In this document: piece by piece, positions 7,095-15,815 of the stretch
How the letters are laid out: every line of letters begins with the position of its first letter
Numbering within the stretch: the stretch's first letter is position 1
DNA from: Aquificaceae bacterium
GTDB taxonomy: Bacteria; Aquificota; Aquificia; Aquificales; Aquificaceae
Reading direction: 5' to 3'
Length of the DNA: 46,112 bases
Assembly: GCA_025056375.1 (NCBI GenBank)
Contig: JANWWH010000005.1
Span: 1-46,112, forward strand
Made by a program: the position numbers and the translations under genes
Notes under the pieces: generated by a model
What the model was told of the DNA's origin: nothing
Databases searched by the model: none
Seen by the model: only the letters and a program-made list of their open reading frames with translations

Positions 7095-9454
7095 GAGAGG
7101 TCCATCCTCTTTTGGTAACGGCGGAGAAGAAGACTTTTTAGGTCCGTATACCTTTCAAGGTGGGGGTCCTCTTTCAGGAGCTCTACTGCGTCTTCTCTCG
7201 CCATCTGTAGAAAAGCCCTGTCCTGCGCCCTTGCCAGGTTTGCCACCCAAAAACCAAAGTAGCCTGACTGGGACTCACCCAACAGCTCCCCAGGACCTCT
7301 CAACCTCATGTCCTCCTCCGCTATCTCAAAGCCGTCGTTGGACCTCACCAGCACCTTGAGCCTTTTGAGAGCCTCCCTATCATTCTTTAACTCCTCAGGA
7401 ACCACAAGGTAGCAGTAGCTCTGCAGGTCTGACCTTCCTACCCTTCCCCTGAGCTGATGAAGCTGAGAGAGACCAAAGCGGTGGGCGGACTCCACCACCA
7501 TGAGGGTAGCATCGGGCACATCCACGCCCACTTCCACCACCGTGGTGGAGACCAGCACGTCCCCCTCCCTTTTAAATTTTTCCATTACCTCCCTCTTTTC
7601 TTCCTCCCTTAGCTTGCCGTGGAGCAGGAGCACCTTTCTTTCTGGTAGGAGCTTCGTCCAGCGAGCGTGTTCCTGCACTGCGGACTTGAGCTGAAGCTTC
7701 TCAGATTCCTCTATAAGGGGGTATATCACATAGACCTTGTTACCTTTAGACAGCTCCTCTTTAACCGCCTTCATAACTTTCTCAAACTCGGGCTCAAAAA
7801 CCAGCCTGGTTATCACCGGCTTCCTACCCTTTGGCATCTGGTCTATAACCGAAAGGTCAAGGTCGCCGTAAAGGGAGAGGGCGAGGGTTCTGGGTATGGG
7901 TGTGGCGCTCATAACAAGACAGTGAGGGTAGAAACCACCACCCTTTTCCAGAAGGAGCTTTCTCTGCAGGACGCCAAAGCGATGCTGTTCGTCGATGACT
8001 ACGAAGGCAAGCCTGTTGAACTCCACACCCTCTTGTATGAGGGCGTGGGTGCCGAGGAGAACCTGAAGGTTTCCCCGCCGTGCGTGAGAGAGAAGGCTCT
8101 TCCTGAGGCTACCCTTCACCGAGCCCGTCAAGAGACCAACCCTTATCCCGAGGGGTTCGAGAAACCTCTTGAAGCTTTCATAATGCTGTTGAGCTAATAT
8201 CTCAGTAGGCACCATCAGAGCGCTTTGATAACCTTCCTTTGCAAAGGCAAAGGCTACAGCCATAGCCACCACCGTCTTCCCGCTACCTACATCACCTTGT
8301 AAGAGTCTGCTCATGGGTGTGGAAGCCTTCACATCCTGAAGGACCTCCCCTATCACCCTCTCCTGGGCGGGCGTGAGCTGGAAGGGTAGGCTTTTCTTGA
8401 ACTCTTCCACCCAAACCTCTGGATTTTTGAGGCTCACCGCAGGTAAGTTTCTTATCTGTGACCTGATGACCTGCAGGACAAGCTGGAAGAGGAAAAGGTC
8501 TTCGTAAACGAGCCTCTTTTGAAAGGGTGTAGAAAAGCTGTTGAGAGCATCCTCATCCACGTCAAGGGGCTTGTGGACAAGATAGAGGCTTTCCCCTATG
8601 TTTGGTAGGTTTCTCTTTTTGAGAAGGCTCTCCGGCATGTATTCTGGCATGTATTTTGCAAGCTCGGAGAGCTTTGAAAGGGTTTCTCTCAAGAGCTCGT
8701 GTCTCTTTCTGGCGGACACGCTCCTGAGTTCGCCCTCCGTTCTTATGTAGTAGAAGGGTAGGATTTTACCAGCCTCTTCCTTCCTCAGGAATTCGGGATG
8801 AACCATGTACTTTTCTCCGCGGTATTCCCTCAACCTACCGTAGGCTATAACTTCCTGACCCTTCCTGAACCTATAAAGAGCTCTCTGGTCTTTATACTTG
8901 AACCTGAGGAAGAGTTTGCCTGTGCCGTCCTCACACTCCACCCAGGCAGGATACTTTTCCTTTGGGTCGAAGCCCGTCTGAAGAACCTTGAGCCTGAGGG
9001 CTAACTTCTGCCCACCCTTAGCGGTCTTTATGGCACCTAACAGTCTTCTGTCTTCGTACCTCTGGGGAACAAACCAGAGGGCGGAGTAAAGGTCTTCTAT
9101 GCCGAAAGACTTCAGGGCTTTCTTTTCCTTTTCTCCAAGAGACCTCAGCTCCTCCACAGGCTTAAAGAAGGCGCTCAAAGGTTTTTTCTCCACCTTAGAG
9201 AAGTCCACCACCACCCTTTGAACTGGTTCTGAGAGCCTCCTTTCCAACTCCTTAAGAACCGCCTTTCTTTTTTCAAAGGGTAGGTGGTCAAATTCCTTAA
9301 GAAGTTCAAGATAAGAAGGCTCAAGAGAGCCCTTTAGGAGGTTAAAAAGATACAAGCCCGCACCTATGCTCCTCTTGAGCTTAAGGCAGTCCTTATCCAA
9401 AAGCTCAAGTATAAACCTCCTTGCCTTTTCCAGCCGGTCTTCGCCTTCCACCAT
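7082..9454 (-). CDS. recG: ATP-dependent DNA helicase RecG
   Basis: Branch-migration helicase of 790 residues that remodels stalled forks and Holliday junctions. An OB-fold wedge domain lies at about residues 130-240, Walker A GDVGSGKT at about 387-394, a DEQH box (VIDEQHRFG), the SATPIPRT motif and a full C-terminal helicase lobe including the QLRGRVGR motif VI. It is about 100 residues longer than E. coli RecG because of an N-terminal helical extension (residues 1-100), a form known in Aquifex and Thermotoga. The 3' end converges on and overlaps the unknown gene at 6285-7094 by 13 bases. A GATAAT lies 13 bases upstream of the start. The assignment is secure. Confidence 0.96.
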   Translation of the reverse strand: MVEGEDRLEKARRFILELLDKDCLKLKRSIGAGLYLFNLLKGSLEPSYLELLKEFDHLPFEKRKAVLKELERRLSEPVQRVVVDFSKVEKKPLSAFFKPVEELRSLGEKEKKALKSFGIEDLYSALWFVPQRYEDRRLLGAIKTAKGGQKLALRLKVLQTGFDPKEKYPAWVECEDGTGKLFLRFKYKDQRALYRFRKGQEVIAYGRLREYRGEKYMVHPEFLRKEEAGKILPFYYIRTEGELRSVSARKRHELLRETLSKLSELAKYMPEYMPESLLKKRNLPNIGESLYLVHKPLDVDEDALNSFSTPFQKRLVYEDLFLFQLVLQVIRSQIRNLPAVSLKNPEVWVEEFKKSLPFQLTPAQERVIGEVLQDVKASTPMSRLLQGDVGSGKTVVAMAVAFAFAKEGYQSALMVPTEILAQQHYESFKRFLEPLGIRVGLLTGSVKGSLRKSLLSHARRGNLQVLLGTHALIQEGVEFNRLAFVVIDEQHRFGVLQRKLLLEKGGGFYPHCLVMSATPIPRTLALSLYGDLDLSVIDQMPKGRKPVITRLVFEPEFEKVMKAVKEELSKGNKVYVIYPLIEESEKLQLKSAVQEHARWTKLLPERKVLLLHGKLREEEKREVMEKFKREGDVLVSTTVVEVGVDVPDATLMVVESAHRFGLSQLHQLRGRVGRSDLQSYCYLVVPEELKNDREALKRLKVLVRSNDGFEIAEEDMRLRGPGELLGESQSGYFGFWVANLARAQDRAFLQMAREDAVELLKEDPHLERYTDLKSLLLRRYQKRMDLSYMA

Positions 9455-9508
9455 ACTTTAAAAAACTATTATCCCTCAGCTTTCTCCTCCGAGTGCTATA
9501 ATTTACCT

Positions 9509-10825
9509 ATGGTGTTAGATGTAAAAAGCTACGCAGAGAAAAAGGTAGAACTCGCCAGGTCTACCCTTAGGGGGCTGGTTTCTCTGAACACCAGCTTAAA
9601 AAACCGAGCCCTTTTGAGGGCGGCGGAGCTCCTTCAGGAGAGGCGAGACTTTATAAAGGAAGAAAACCAAAAAGACATAGAATACGCAAAGGCTCAAGGT
9701 CTCTCCTCCGCCCTCATAGACAGGCTTTTGCTTGACGATAAAAGGATAGAGGGTATGGCAAAGGTTCTAAGAGATGTGGCAAGCCTTCCAGACCCTGTGG
9801 GCGAGATTACCCGTATGTGGACCCTTCCTAACGGTCTTCAGGTGGGTAGGATGAGAGTTCCGCTGGGTCTCATATTCATCATCTACGAGGCAAGGCCCAA
9901 TGTTACGATAGAGGCCGCTTCTCTTTGCATGAAGTCTTCTAACGCAGTCCTTCTTAGAGGAGGTAAAGAAGCCATAAACTCCAACAAAGCCCTCGTAGAA
10001 ATCCTCCATCAGGCTTGTAGAGAAAGGGGCTTTCCGGAGGAGGCGGTGCAGTTCATAGACCGTCCAGAGAGAGAGATAGTCTGGGAAGTTCTCAAGATGG
10101 AAGGAAGGGTGGATGTGGCAATTCCAAGGGGTGGAGAGAGCCTCATAAGGGCTGTGGCGGAGAACTCAAAGGTGCCAGTTATAAAGCATTACAAAGGCGT
10201 GTGCAACATATACGTGGACGAGGAGGCTGACCTTACAAAGGCTTACCACATAGTATACAACGCAAAGGTGCAGAGACCCTCCGTTTGTAACGCGGTAGAA
10301 AACCTGATAATACACAGAAGCCTTCTGCAAAACTTCTGGCCAAGGATGGCGGACATATTAGGTAAGGCGGGAGTGGAGCTCAGGTGCGACCCAGACAGCC
10401 TGGAAGTAATAAAGTCAAGACCTGAGCTCTCTCATGTAAGGGCGGTGCCTGCCACAGAAGAGGACTACTACGAGGAGTTTTTGGAGCTTATCCTTGCGGT
10501 AAAGACGGTGGATAGTCTTGAAGAAGCCATGGAGTTCATAGAGAAGTACGGTTCCAGACACTCGGACGCCATAATAACGGAGAACTACACAAGAGCAATG
10601 AAGTTCATAAGAGAGGTGGACTCGGCTGCGGTTTACGTGAACGCCTCCACCCGCTTTACCGACGGTAACGAATTCGGGCTGGGTGCGGAGATGGGCATAT
10701 CCACCGACAAAATACACGCAAGGGGACCAATGGCTTTGGAGGAGCTCACCATCCAGAAGTTTGTGGTCTTCGGTAACGGTCATCTCAGAGATGGCGTAGG
10801 AGTTCCAGCCCAATGGATGCCATAG
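9509..10825 (+). CDS. proA: Gamma-glutamyl phosphate reductase
   Basis: NADPH-dependent enzyme of 438 residues that reduces gamma-glutamyl phosphate to glutamate semialdehyde in proline synthesis. The aldehyde-dehydrogenase fold is complete: the RVPLGLIFIIYEARPNVT segment (about residue 114), LLRGGKEA, the catalytic Cys in PSVCNAVE, and the C-terminal GAEMGISTDKIHARGPM block. Its partner proB is not in the window. A TATAAT at 9497-9502 lies 6 bases before the ATG with no Shine-Dalgarno site, so the transcript is predicted to start at or beside the ATG. It overlaps the following PIN-domain gene by 13 bases. Confidence 0.96.
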   Translation: MVLDVKSYAEKKVELARSTLRGLVSLNTSLKNRALLRAAELLQERRDFIKEENQKDIEYAKAQGLSSALIDRLLLDDKRIEGMAKVLRDVASLPDPVGEITRMWTLPNGLQVGRMRVPLGLIFIIYEARPNVTIEAASLCMKSSNAVLLRGGKEAINSNKALVEILHQACRERGFPEEAVQFIDRPEREIVWEVLKMEGRVDVAIPRGGESLIRAVAENSKVPVIKHYKGVCNIYVDEEADLTKAYHIVYNAKVQRPSVCNAVENLIIHRSLLQNFWPRMADILGKAGVELRCDPDSLEVIKSRPELSHVRAVPATEEDYYEEFLELILAVKTVDSLEEAMEFIEKYGSRHSDAIITENYTRAMKFIREVDSAAVYVNASTRFTDGNEFGLGAEMGISTDKIHARGPMALEELTIQKFVVFGNGHLRDGVGVPAQWMP

Positions 10826-11157
10826 ATACGCAGGAGCTCATTGAATTTCTCACCAGAGGAGAGAAGGCGGAGAGGCTTGAAAGATACTTCAGGGAGGTGG
10901 AGAGGAAAAAGGGGAAGGTCTTCCTCTCCAACTACACCCTTTTGGAGCTTGCCTACCTTCTCGAGTATGCTTTTGGTATAGATAGAAAGCTGGTAGCAAA
11001 GAGCCTGAGAACCCTTTTAGAAGACAGGCTATTCAAGGTTGAGGAAAAAACGGAGTTTGAAAAAGCCCTAACCCTTTACGCTCAGGGCATGGACATGCTC
11101 TCCGCCCTCAAGGAGGTGCAGTTTGAGAGGTTAGGGGTTAAGAGGTTGGATGTATGA
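10813..11157 (+). CDS. Stand-alone PIN-domain-like protein
   Basis: A protein of 114 residues that looks like a VapC-type PIN nuclease. It has an early acidic residue in IDTQELIEF (family usual: DTNVL), a conserved Glu in LLELAYLLEYAF, an Asp in GMDMLSALKE, and a last Asp in the final strand (RLDV). These four acidic positions usually bind the metal for RNA cleavage. No antitoxin gene is adjacent: it overlaps the end of proA by 13 bases and sulP by ATGA, so it is embedded in an operon. The Asn of the DTN motif is replaced by Gln, so activity is uncertain. It could be an orphan toxin, a domesticated RNase, or an inactive fold. Confidence 0.6.
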   Translation: MDAIDTQELIEFLTRGEKAERLERYFREVERKKGKVFLSNYTLLELAYLLEYAFGIDRKLVAKSLRTLLEDRLFKVEEKTEFEKALTLYAQGMDMLSALKEVQFERLGVKRLDV

Positions 11158-12932
11158 AGATAAACCTGACCTTTGACCTCGCCCCCTACCTTCCCTGGCT
11201 AAAGACCTACGAAAGAGATAAATTCCTTAGAGACTTGGTAGCTGGCCTTACCGTCTCCGCAGTTCTCGTGCCCCAGTCTATGGCTTATGCCCTCCTTGCA
11301 GGCATGCCACCTATATACGGTCTTTATGCCTCCTTCTTGCCCGTGGTGGTGGCCGCACTTTACGGGAGCTCTCGCTTTCTTGCCACGGGACCCGTTGCCA
11401 TGACCGCTCTGCTGACCAGCTCCGCCTTGTATGGGCTTGCGGAGCCGGGCACTGAGAAGTGGGTAGCTCTGGCGGCGGTGCTTGCCCTTATGGTGGGCTT
11501 CATAAGGCTCATGGTAGGACTTCTGAGGCTTGCTTTTGTGGTGGAGCTCATATCTACCAGCGTTATAGTGGGCTTTACCAGTGCGGGGGCTTTGGTTATA
11601 GCCCTCAGTCAGGTGGGTCACCTTCTGGGTTTTAAGATAACCCAAAGCACTCACATATACGAAGTGCTCATGGACATAGGCAACAAGATAGCCCAGACCA
11701 ACCCTTACACCCTTGCGGTGGGTCTCGTGGCTTATGCCATCCTGTGGGTTTCAAAGAAGATAAGCCCCCTCCTGCCCGGTGCTCTGCTGGCGGTAGTTGT
11801 TACCTCTTTAGCTTCTTATGCCCTCGGGCTTCAAAACTTTGGCGTCTCTCTTGTGGGCAGTGTGCCGAGTGGTCTTCCTTCTCTTGAGCTACCTTCGGTA
11901 GATTACAGAACCTTTTCTCAGCTCTGGTTGGGTGCTCTTGTCATATCCGCCTTTGGACTCATGGAGGCGGTAGCCATAGCCAAACAGCTTGCGGTAAAGA
12001 CGGGCGACCGGTGGGACCCCAATCAGGAACTGATAGGGCAGGGGCTTGCCAATGTAGTGGCAGGACTTTTCAAGGGCTTTCCTGTGGGTGGGTCTTTTTC
12101 AAGGTCCGCCTTGAACTTCCAGCTGGGTGCAAAAACGCCCTTGGCTAGCGTCATAACAGGTCTGGTGGTAGGTCTTACCCTGGTTTTCCTTGCACCCCTC
12201 TTTTACCATCTTCCTAAGGCAACCCTGTCCGCCATAGTGCTCTCCGCGGTCATAAACCTCATAAAGCCTCAGGAGATACTCAAGCTCTACAGGATAAACC
12301 CAACAGACGGAGTTGTGGCGGGCGTGACTTTTGCCACCGTCTTTTTCATGGACCTTTGGGTTGCCATAACTCTCGGCACCCTCATAGCCTTTGGTAGTTT
12401 TGTCTACAAGACCATGTATCCCCGCATTGTGGTCCTTACCAGAAACCCCAGCTCTTCCACCTTCGTGAACGCAGAGAGGGAAAGCCTACCCGAGTGTCCT
12501 CAAATACTCTACATAAGACCGAACATGTCCATATACTTCGGCAATGCGGAGTATGTCTATGAGTATGTGCTTCAAAAAGTGGAAGAGCGCAGAAAAAATC
12601 TTAAGTTCGTCCTACTTGACCTGGAGGCGGTCAACTACATAGATGCCTCCGGCAGTCTTATGCTCGCGAGACTTTTGGACAGGCTCAGAGCTGTGGGTGT
12701 GGAGCCCGCTTTAGCCAATATGGGGTGCACCCTCTACCCCCTTCTGGAAAAGGTGGAGATAGACCGTCACATGCAAGTGGACTACATATTTGACTCAAAG
12801 GGTCAGTCTATAGTGGAGCTTTTTAAGAAGCTTGACCAGGAATACTGTAGAAAGCGGTGCCCCTACGCAGTTTTCAAAGAATGCTGGAAGGTAAAGGAGG
12901 AAGGTTTTAAACCCGTGGAAAGGTTAACCTAA
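11154..12932 (+). CDS. SulP/SLC26-family anion transporter with STAS domain
   Basis: A 592-residue transporter. The N-terminal part has the SulP signature (VLVPQSMAYALLAGMPPIYGLYASF, cited in part; residues about 38-62) and about 12 hydrophobic segments up to residue 430. A cytoplasmic STAS domain follows (about 450-560) with the DASG loop. Relatives carry sulfate, bicarbonate or carboxylates; the substrate cannot be told here. The extreme C-terminus carries three Cys in CRKRCPYAVFKECW, an unusual tail that could be redox- or metal-sensitive (inference). It starts in an ATGA overlap with the PIN gene and converges on nadD with a 4-base overlap at a palindromic AGGTTAACCT. Confidence 0.92.
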   Translation: MKINLTFDLAPYLPWLKTYERDKFLRDLVAGLTVSAVLVPQSMAYALLAGMPPIYGLYASFLPVVVAALYGSSRFLATGPVAMTALLTSSALYGLAEPGTEKWVALAAVLALMVGFIRLMVGLLRLAFVVELISTSVIVGFTSAGALVIALSQVGHLLGFKITQSTHIYEVLMDIGNKIAQTNPYTLAVGLVAYAILWVSKKISPLLPGALLAVVVTSLASYALGLQNFGVSLVGSVPSGLPSLELPSVDYRTFSQLWLGALVISAFGLMEAVAIAKQLAVKTGDRWDPNQELIGQGLANVVAGLFKGFPVGGSFSRSALNFQLGAKTPLASVITGLVVGLTLVFLAPLFYHLPKATLSAIVLSAVINLIKPQEILKLYRINPTDGVVAGVTFATVFFMDLWVAITLGTLIAFGSFVYKTMYPRIVVLTRNPSSSTFVNAERESLPECPQILYIRPNMSIYFGNAEYVYEYVLQKVEERRKNLKFVLLDLEAVNYIDASGSLMLARLLDRLRAVGVEPALANMGCTLYPLLEKVEIDRHMQVDYIFDSKGQSIVELFKKLDQEYCRKRCPYAVFKECWKVKEEGFKPVERLT

Positions 12933-13522
12933 AGGTAGAGACCCCTATCTCTTATGTAATCCTCCACCCCCTCTGGCACCATCCACCTTATGCTTTTACC
13001 TCTCCTCACCCTTTCCCTTATCTCGGTAGAGGACAGGTCTATCCTTCTGACGGTAAGGATAAAAAGGTCCTTCCCTTCCTTCAGGTGGGGGAAGTTTTCC
13101 GCTAAATAGACTTTTAGTTTTTTCCACATGCCTTCTCTGTCCACCACCAAAAAGCGAGCAAGTTTGGTAAGTAACACCGGCTCTTTCCAAAGGTGGAGGT
13201 TCAGGAAGCTGTCCGCACCGAGGAGAAAGAAGGGTCTTTCTCCAAGGGTTCGGTGCAGTTCCTCTGCGGTGTCCACCGTGTAGGACACGCCGCCTCTTCT
13301 TATTTCTACTTCGCTTATCTCGTAATCCTCGAACCCTCTCAGAGAAAGCCTAAGCATCTGCAGTCTGTCTTCTGGAGTTGCCCCGTGGGGTTCTTTGAGG
13401 GGTGCCTGAAAGGCAGGAAGAAAGACCACCTTTTCAAAGCCCATATCCTCTTTTACATCCCTTGCCACGAGAAGATGACCCACGTGGACGGGGTCAAAAC
13501 TACCACCGAAGAAAAGCCTCAT
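12929..13522 (-). CDS. nadD: Nicotinate-nucleotide adenylyltransferase
   Basis: A 197-residue enzyme that joins nicotinate mononucleotide and ATP into deamido-NAD. The nucleotidyltransferase signature GGSFDPVHVGHL (residues about 6-17) with its HxGH and the C-terminal SSTEIRERV motif are both present, and the length is normal. The final NAD step, nadE, is also in the window near 28 kb. It is divergent from fabG with 18 bases between the starts; TAAAAT on this strand lies 10 bases before the ATG. Confidence 0.94.
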   Translation of the reverse strand: MRLFFGGSFDPVHVGHLLVARDVKEDMGFEKVVFLPAFQAPLKEPHGATPEDRLQMLRLSLRGFEDYEISEVEIRRGGVSYTVDTAEELHRTLGERPFFLLGADSFLNLHLWKEPVLLTKLARFLVVDREGMWKKLKVYLAENFPHLKEGKDLFILTVRRIDLSSTEIRERVRRGKSIRWMVPEGVEDYIRDRGLYL

Positions 13523-13540
13523 CTGTGTTAAGATTTTAAC

Positions 13541-14290
13541 ATGCTATGCTTAGATTTATCGGAGAAAAGGGCTCTAATAACGGGTTCCACGAGGGGCATA
13601 GGTAGGGCAGTGGCAGAGTTTCTGGCAAAATCTGGTGCAAAGGTGGTTATAACGGGAAGGGACGCCTCAAGGGCGGAGGAGGTGGCGGAGGAGATAGCTC
13701 GTAACTACCGCGTGGAGACCTTGGGTCTTGCTATGAACTTAGGAGAAGAGGGCTCTATAAGAGAAGCTTACTCAAAAGTAGAAGAGAAGTGGGGGGGCGT
13801 GGATGTGTTGGTAAACAACGCAGGCATCACCAGAGATAAACTCTTTTTAAGGATGTCTCCGGAGGACTGGGAGGAGGTTATAAGGATAAATCTTACGGGC
13901 ACCTTCCTTTTAACCTCCCTTGCTATAAAGGGTATGTTAAAGAACCGCTGGGGCAGGGTGGTAAACCTGTCCTCCGTGGTGGGTTTTACGGGTAATGTGG
14001 GGCAAGTAAACTACGCTTCAACCAAGTCCGCACTTATAGGCTTTACCAAAAGTCTTGCCAAGGAGCTTGCGGGTAGGAACATAACTGTCAACGCAGTGGC
14101 ACCGGGCTTTATAGAAACGGACATGACCGCAGGGTTAAAAGAAGAGCTCAAGCAGGAATATCTCAAGAACATTCCACTGGGTAGGTTTGGAAAGCCTGAG
14201 GATGTGGCAGGTGCGGTGCTCTTTCTGTGTTCGGACCTTGCAAGCTATATAACCGGTGAGGTTTTGCATGTAAACGGGGGTATGTATTAA
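13541..14290 (+). CDS. fabG: 3-oxoacyl-ACP reductase FabG
   Basis: Short-chain dehydrogenase of 249 residues that reduces 3-oxoacyl-ACP in fatty acid synthesis. It has the TGSTRGIGRAVA cofactor motif, NNAGITRD, the catalytic Ser in NLSSVVG, the YASTK Tyr/Lys pair, and the C-terminal ETDMT, ITGEVLHVNGGMY region typical of FabG. A TAAGAT at 13529-13534 is 6 bases before the ATG, consistent with a leaderless message. folK follows after 9 bases. Other SDR reductases share the fold, but the C-terminal signature supports FabG. Confidence 0.93.
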   Translation: MLCLDLSEKRALITGSTRGIGRAVAEFLAKSGAKVVITGRDASRAEEVAEEIARNYRVETLGLAMNLGEEGSIREAYSKVEEKWGGVDVLVNNAGITRDKLFLRMSPEDWEEVIRINLTGTFLLTSLAIKGMLKNRWGRVVNLSSVVGFTGNVGQVNYASTKSALIGFTKSLAKELAGRNITVNAVAPGFIETDMTAGLKEELKQEYLKNIPLGRFGKPEDVAGAVLFLCSDLASYITGEVLHVNGGMY

Positions 14291-14299
14291 CTTTTTCTT

Positions 14300-14788
14300 A
14301 TGCCCCTGTGCTACATAGCTTTCGGCAGTAATTTAGGAGACAAGATTGGCAGTATAGCGAGAGCTCTTGAGCTGATGAAAGAGCATGGCATCATAAAGAG
14401 GGTCTCTCAAATATACCTGAGCCAGCCCTGGGGCAAGGGCGACCAGCCAGAGTTTTTAAACGGAGTCCTTGAGTATGAGACGGGGCTGGACCCAATAAGG
14501 CTTTTGGAGATGCTCAAAAGAACAGAAAAGAGTTGTGGCAGAAAGCCAAGAGAGCGGTGGGGACCACGTGAGATAGACTTGGACATACTCCTTTATGAGA
14601 ACCATGTTGTGATGCTTAGCTTCCTGCATATACCCCACCTGCACCTTTTGGAGAGAGACTTCTTTCTCTTTCCCCTGTTAGAGATAAACCCAAGCCTGAG
14701 GCATCCCATCCACCATACCCCCCTGACCGAGTTTGCCCATAGGCTCGAAAACCGCCTTAAACCCTTTGCCTGCCTTTTACCACTTTAG
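14300..14788 (+). CDS. folK: 2-amino-4-hydroxy-6-hydroxymethyldihydropteridine pyrophosphokinase
   Basis: A 162-residue HPPK of the folate pathway. It opens with the family start (YIAFGSNLGDK) and carries the diagnostic RWGPREIDLDILLY motif (residues about 90-103) that binds magnesium and pterin, then PHLHLLERDFFLFPLLEI. It probably shares a transcript with fabG. The 3' end overlaps nrdB by 12 bases in convergent orientation. The assignment is secure. Confidence 0.95.
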   Translation: MPLCYIAFGSNLGDKIGSIARALELMKEHGIIKRVSQIYLSQPWGKGDQPEFLNGVLEYETGLDPIRLLEMLKRTEKSCGRKPRERWGPREIDLDILLYENHVVMLSFLHIPHLHLLERDFFLFPLLEINPSLRHPIHHTPLTEFAHRLENRLKPFACLLPL

Positions 14789-15805
14789 CTCGCTTCTCTT
14801 GGCGTAGGTTTGGGGCTTTGCCTGGAAGAAGTCCGTTTTCGTGTCGTTTATAGTTCTGAACTGGTCTATCCACTTCATGGGGTTGTCTGTTACCTCCGGA
14901 TAGAGGGGTTTATAGCCCAGCTGGGTGAGCCTAAGGTTGGAAAGATACTTTATGTATCGGTCTATGAGGTAGTCGTTAAGCCCAAGTATCTGGTTTTTGG
15001 TCACATACTTACCCCACTCTATCTCCTTCTCCGTAGCAAACTTAAAAAATTCGTAAACCCAGTGTTCTATCTGTGGAGTGAAGAGATGGGGCTGTTCTTC
15101 CTTGAGGGTAAGGATTATGTTCCTGAAAAGGGTCACGTGGGTGAGCTCGTCCCTGTTTATGTATTTTATCTGCTGGACCGTGTTCCTCATCTTGCCCTGC
15201 CTACCCAGGGTGTAGAAAAAGGCAAAACCCGAGTAAAAGTAGAGGCTCTCGAGCACATAGTTGCCAAAAACTGCCTTTATGAAGTTTTCTTCTGTAGGGT
15301 TTCTTATAAACTCGTTGTAGAGCTCCGCTATGACCTTGTTCCTTTCCATGAGCACAGGGTCCTGACGCCAGTAGTTGTATATCTCGTCCGCCACGCGAGG
15401 GTCTACCACGCTCTCAAGGACAAATTGGTAAGAGTAGCTGTGCAGGGCTTCCTGAAACTCCTGAGAAGTCAATGCCATCACCAGCTCGGGGGCAGTGATG
15501 TAGCGTGCAAATTCCTTGAGCATGTTCACCTGATAGGAGTCTAAAGCTATCAGAAAAGAGAGCACCATCTCGTAAGCCCTTCTCTCGTATTCGGAGAGCT
15601 CTTTCTCATACTGCTTTTTGTCTTCCTGCATGGGTATTTCTTCAGGAATCCAAAAGTTGGTAAAGCCCATGGTCTTGTAAAGGTCAAAAGCCCACTGGTA
15701 TTTGACATTGTTAAGTTCCATGATGTTTGTAGGATTACCAAACACTAACTTTCTCTTAGAGGGTTCTCTGTAACCCTCTGGGTTGAAAATGATAGTTCTT
15801 TCCAT
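14777..15805 (-). CDS. nrdB: Ribonucleotide reductase class I beta subunit
   Basis: R2 subunit of 342 residues that carries the diiron-tyrosyl radical cofactor. The metal ligands line up as D89, E119, H122, E186, E220 and H223, and a Tyr sits at 126, where E. coli has radical Tyr122 (EALHSYSY versus E-x2-H-x3-Y). The frame is uninterrupted, so there is no intein here, whereas I recall one in the Aquifex aeolicus R2 gene. AGGAGGT lies 6 bases before the ATG and overlaps the TAG stop of nrdA, so the pair is tightly coupled. Confidence 0.96.
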   Translation of the reverse strand: MERTIIFNPEGYREPSKRKLVFGNPTNIMELNNVKYQWAFDLYKTMGFTNFWIPEEIPMQEDKKQYEKELSEYERRAYEMVLSFLIALDSYQVNMLKEFARYITAPELVMALTSQEFQEALHSYSYQFVLESVVDPRVADEIYNYWRQDPVLMERNKVIAELYNEFIRNPTEENFIKAVFGNYVLESLYFYSGFAFFYTLGRQGKMRNTVQQIKYINRDELTHVTLFRNIILTLKEEQPHLFTPQIEHWVYEFFKFATEKEIEWGKYVTKNQILGLNDYLIDRYIKYLSNLRLTQLGYKPLYPEVTDNPMKWIDQFRTINDTKTDFFQAKPQTYAKRSELKW

Positions 15806-15815
15806 CTCTTACCTC

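Noticed and set aside
14810-15544. Open frame of 244 codons on the plus strand
   Set aside because: Entirely antisense to nrdB and without a recognisable motif.
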